This document shows, piece after piece, positions 62,467 through 64,000 of a DNA stretch of 64,000 nucleotides. Both the position numbers and the translations under genes were made by a program. The notes beneath the pieces were generated by a model. That model saw only the letters and a list, made by a program, of their open reading frames with translations. It ran no database searches and was not told where the DNA came from. This DNA comes from Actinomadura chibensis NBRC 106107 (GTDB lineage: Bacteria; Actinomycetota; Actinomycetes; Streptosporangiales; Streptosporangiaceae): positions 22,183 through 86,182 of the forward strand of contig NZ_BCQP01000020.1 of assembly GCF_001552135.1 (NCBI RefSeq), read 5' to 3'. Each line of letters opens with the position of its first letter. Position 1 is the first letter of the stretch.

Positions 62467-64000
62467 ATGGGTCAGGGTTCTCGGTGTGAAGGGTGCCATG
62501 ACGGACGCGCGCCTTTTGGGTCTCTGCGCGAATGGGTCGGTGAGCTGACGAATCCGGCGGAGCTGGAGGAGACGGCGCTGGCGGGGGTGTCCGCCGCGGA
62601 CGTGCGGGAATTCCTCCGGCTGAGCCCGCCCGAGATGCTGCGGGCCGTGCTGGAGACCGTCCGTCTCGGCGACGCGAAGCGGCTCCCCCCCGGCGCGGAC
62701 AAGCTCATCTTGCGCACGATGCGGCAGGGGGAGTCGAAGCGGCGGGCCCCGCTGCGGTTCCTGATGGGCGGCCTCTGGCTCCACGGCCTCCGCAACTCCG
62801 ACGAGCTCGACGCGGCCGACTGCGCGGCGCTGCTGGACGCGGGCACGGCCGCGGCGGTGCTCGCGCGGGCGCCCGGCGTCCGGATGCTGGTGGAGTTCGA
62901 GGCGCCCGAGGCGCTCATGCGCTGGGGGCTGGTCCGGGCGGTGCTGGAGGATCGTCCGCTCGCCGTGGTCGCGCTCGGGCTGCTCGCGGCCGAGCCCGAC
63001 GACCGCGCGCTGCCCGGGATGCGCGACGTGTGGACGGCCTGCCGGGACGCGCACCCGGAGCTGCCCGCGCGTCCGGCCGGGCTGGCGGAGCTGCGGGAGG
63101 CGGTCCGGCGGGGGCCGTCGCCGCGTCCGGAGGACCTGGTCACCGAGCTGGACGGCCTGCGCGACCGGTTCGCCACGGCGGCGGACGCGGCCGACCGCGC
63201 CGCCGGGCACCTGCGCGAGGGCCGCCGCCCGGACGACGCCGACCTGACGTTGATCAAGGGCGCGGTCGCGGACTACGACGGCGTCCGCGCGCGGATCGAG
63301 GCCGTCCTGCCGGGGGAGCATCCGGCGGACCTGCCCGCGCTCGCGTCCTCCGTGCGTGACGCGGTGAGCGCCGTCCGCGCCAGGGACCGGTTACGCGCGC
63401 TCCGCGGCGTCCAGGGCCCGGAGTTCGTGGCGGGGCTGCTGGACGAGGTCCGCCAGGCCGCCGAAGGCGATGAGGACGATGGCGCTGGGCTGGTCGTCCT
63501 CGCGGAGTTGATCGAGGCGATGGGCGGCGGGGAGGACCGATCCGCAGTCCCCGCCCTGGCCGGACGGGCGCGCGGCGAACTGCCCGACCGCTGGCACCCC
63601 CTCGTCGACGTCGCGCTGATGGGCGGGCTCACGGTCGAGAACGTCCCCGCCGACCCCGCACCCCCGCCCGCCATGCCCGGACCCGCCGATCCCGCGTCCC
63701 CGCTCGCCGACGCCGCGCGCTCGTCTGCTGATCCTGCGCCCCCGCCCGCTGCTTCCGCGCGCTCGTCTGCTGCTTCCGCGCGCTCGTCCGCCGACGCCGC
63801 CCGCTCGTCCGCCGACTTCGCGCGTTCGTCCGCCGAGCCCGCGCCCCCGCCCGTTGACGCGGTGCCGCCGTCCGCCGAGGTCGCGCCCCCGCCCGCCGAC
63901 ATCGATCCCGCGTCCGTAGAGCCCGCGTCCGTAGAGCCCGCGTCCGTAGAGCCCGCGTCCGTAGAGCCCGCGTCCGTAGAGCCCGCGTCCGTAGAGCCCG
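62467..64000 (+). CDS. Unrecognised large protein, 3' end beyond the window
   Basis: At least 511 codons, open to the last base. ATG 62467 is the first in-frame start with continuous coding character. Residues 20-390 are helical and Leu/Ala/Arg/Glu-rich (LREWVGELTNPAELEETALA, FLRLSPPEMLRAVLETV, LMGGLWLHGLRNSDELD), with no family recognised. From about 400 the chain becomes low-complexity: Pro/Ala blocks (PAPPPA), ARSSAD-type repeats, then PASVE repeated to the window end. This suggests a globular N-terminal domain, a long flexible linker and an unseen C-terminal domain. No signal peptide seen. Confidence 0.8.
   Translation, partial: MGQGSRCEGCHDGRAPFGSLREWVGELTNPAELEETALAGVSAADVREFLRLSPPEMLRAVLETVRLGDAKRLPPGADKLILRTMRQGESKRRAPLRFLMGGLWLHGLRNSDELDAADCAALLDAGTAAAVLARAPGVRMLVEFEAPEALMRWGLVRAVLEDRPLAVVALGLLAAEPDDRALPGMRDVWTACRDAHPELPARPAGLAELREAVRRGPSPRPEDLVTELDGLRDRFATAADAADRAAGHLREGRRPDDADLTLIKGAVADYDGVRARIEAVLPGEHPADLPALASSVRDAVSAVRARDRLRALRGVQGPEFVAGLLDEVRQAAEGDEDDGAGLVVLAELIEAMGGGEDRSAVPALAGRARGELPDRWHPLVDVALMGGLTVENVPADPAPPPAMPGPADPASPLADAARSSADPAPPPAASARSSAASARSSADAARSSADFARSSAEPAPPPVDAVPPSAEVAPPPADIDPASVEPASVEPASVEPASVEPASVEPASVEP
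63910..63999 (+). repeat. 15-bp tandem repeat, six exact copies, running off the window
   Basis: GCGTCCGTAGAGCCC is repeated six times without a mismatch and continues at the window edge. In frame it encodes Ala-Ser-Val-Glu-Pro. Exact identity implies recent expansion; copy number may vary between isolates or be mis-assembled. Confidence 0.95.

Noticed and set aside
63910..63999. CRISPR-like repetitive block
   Set aside because: Units are 15 bases, contiguous and in frame inside a coding sequence, with no spacers.

Overview
The window looks like a chromosomal segment from a high-GC actinomycete. GC is very high, third positions are almost always G or C, GTG and TTG starts are frequent, and the gene families are typical of the phylum: an MbtH protein, a MalT/LAL-type regulator, an AfsR/SARP-type regulator, a PPOX-class F420 oxidoreductase, a streptogrisin-like protease and a SapB-type class III lanthipeptide locus. 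A Streptosporangiales/Thermomonosporaceae-like host is plausible, but that is inference. No rRNA, tRNA, CRISPR array or insertion sequence was seen.

Region 1 (1-13467, + strand) is the distal half of a non-ribosomal peptide synthetase (NRPS) operon. It holds the tail of an NRPS ending in an epimerase domain, a C-A-PCP-C-A-PCP-E synthetase, a C-A-PCP-TE termination synthetase, an MbtH helper, a GNAT acetyltransferase and a type II thioesterase. Most junctions are 4-base GTGA or ATGA overlaps, so the genes are very probably translationally coupled. The second adenylation domain of the middle protein carries a near-perfect threonine code followed by an epimerase, predicting a D-configured threonine one residue before the C-terminus. 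A 13-bp perfect inverted repeat closes the operon against a convergent secreted protease. An ornithine cyclodeaminase-like gene follows.

Region 2 (16276-26305) is a ram/amf (SapB-like) class III lanthipeptide locus. It has a zinc-ligand-free LanKC synthetase, a 36-aa precursor whose ribosome binding site is the last codons plus stop of lanKC, two half-size ABC exporter genes with complementary ATP-site degeneration, and a convergent orphan NarL-type regulator overlapping the second ABC gene by 150 bp. A large LAL regulator and a GT4 glycosyltransferase lie upstream on the same strand.

Region 3 (27860-41158) is a mixed housekeeping/accessory region. It holds a GGCT-like protein, a CocE-type hydrolase, an MscS channel, a divergent TetR/MFS pair with a clear operator, a PlsC-like acyltransferase, an SPFH-RHH-GPP34 operon driven by a promoter whose whole spacer is occupied by a 16-bp palindrome, a second MFS exporter and an AfsR-like regulator.

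Region 4 (41760-55104) has the flavour of a nucleic-acid-processing or defence island. It contains a COG1112-type helicase with a C-terminal Vsr-like nuclease, a HelD-like SF1 helicase, an N6-adenine methyltransferase with fused HTH and specificity-like region, a Ser/Thr kinase-TPR protein, and a UvrD-type helicase fused to a RelE/ParE-like N-terminal domain.

Region 5 (55150-60290) is a three-unit tandem array of an unrecognised gene set. A full unit is a disordered protein with one C-terminal membrane helix (L) followed by two small, mutually related proteins (A and B). Unit 2 is complete, unit 1 has lost the start of L, and unit 3 keeps only B intact. It shows local sequence homogenisation and decay and is the best candidate here for an undescribed system.

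The window ends with small metabolic genes (PPOX/F420, Nudix, PGPGW membrane protein) and an unrecognised large + strand gene that runs off the end inside a 15-bp repeat encoding Pro-Ala-Ser-Val-Glu.
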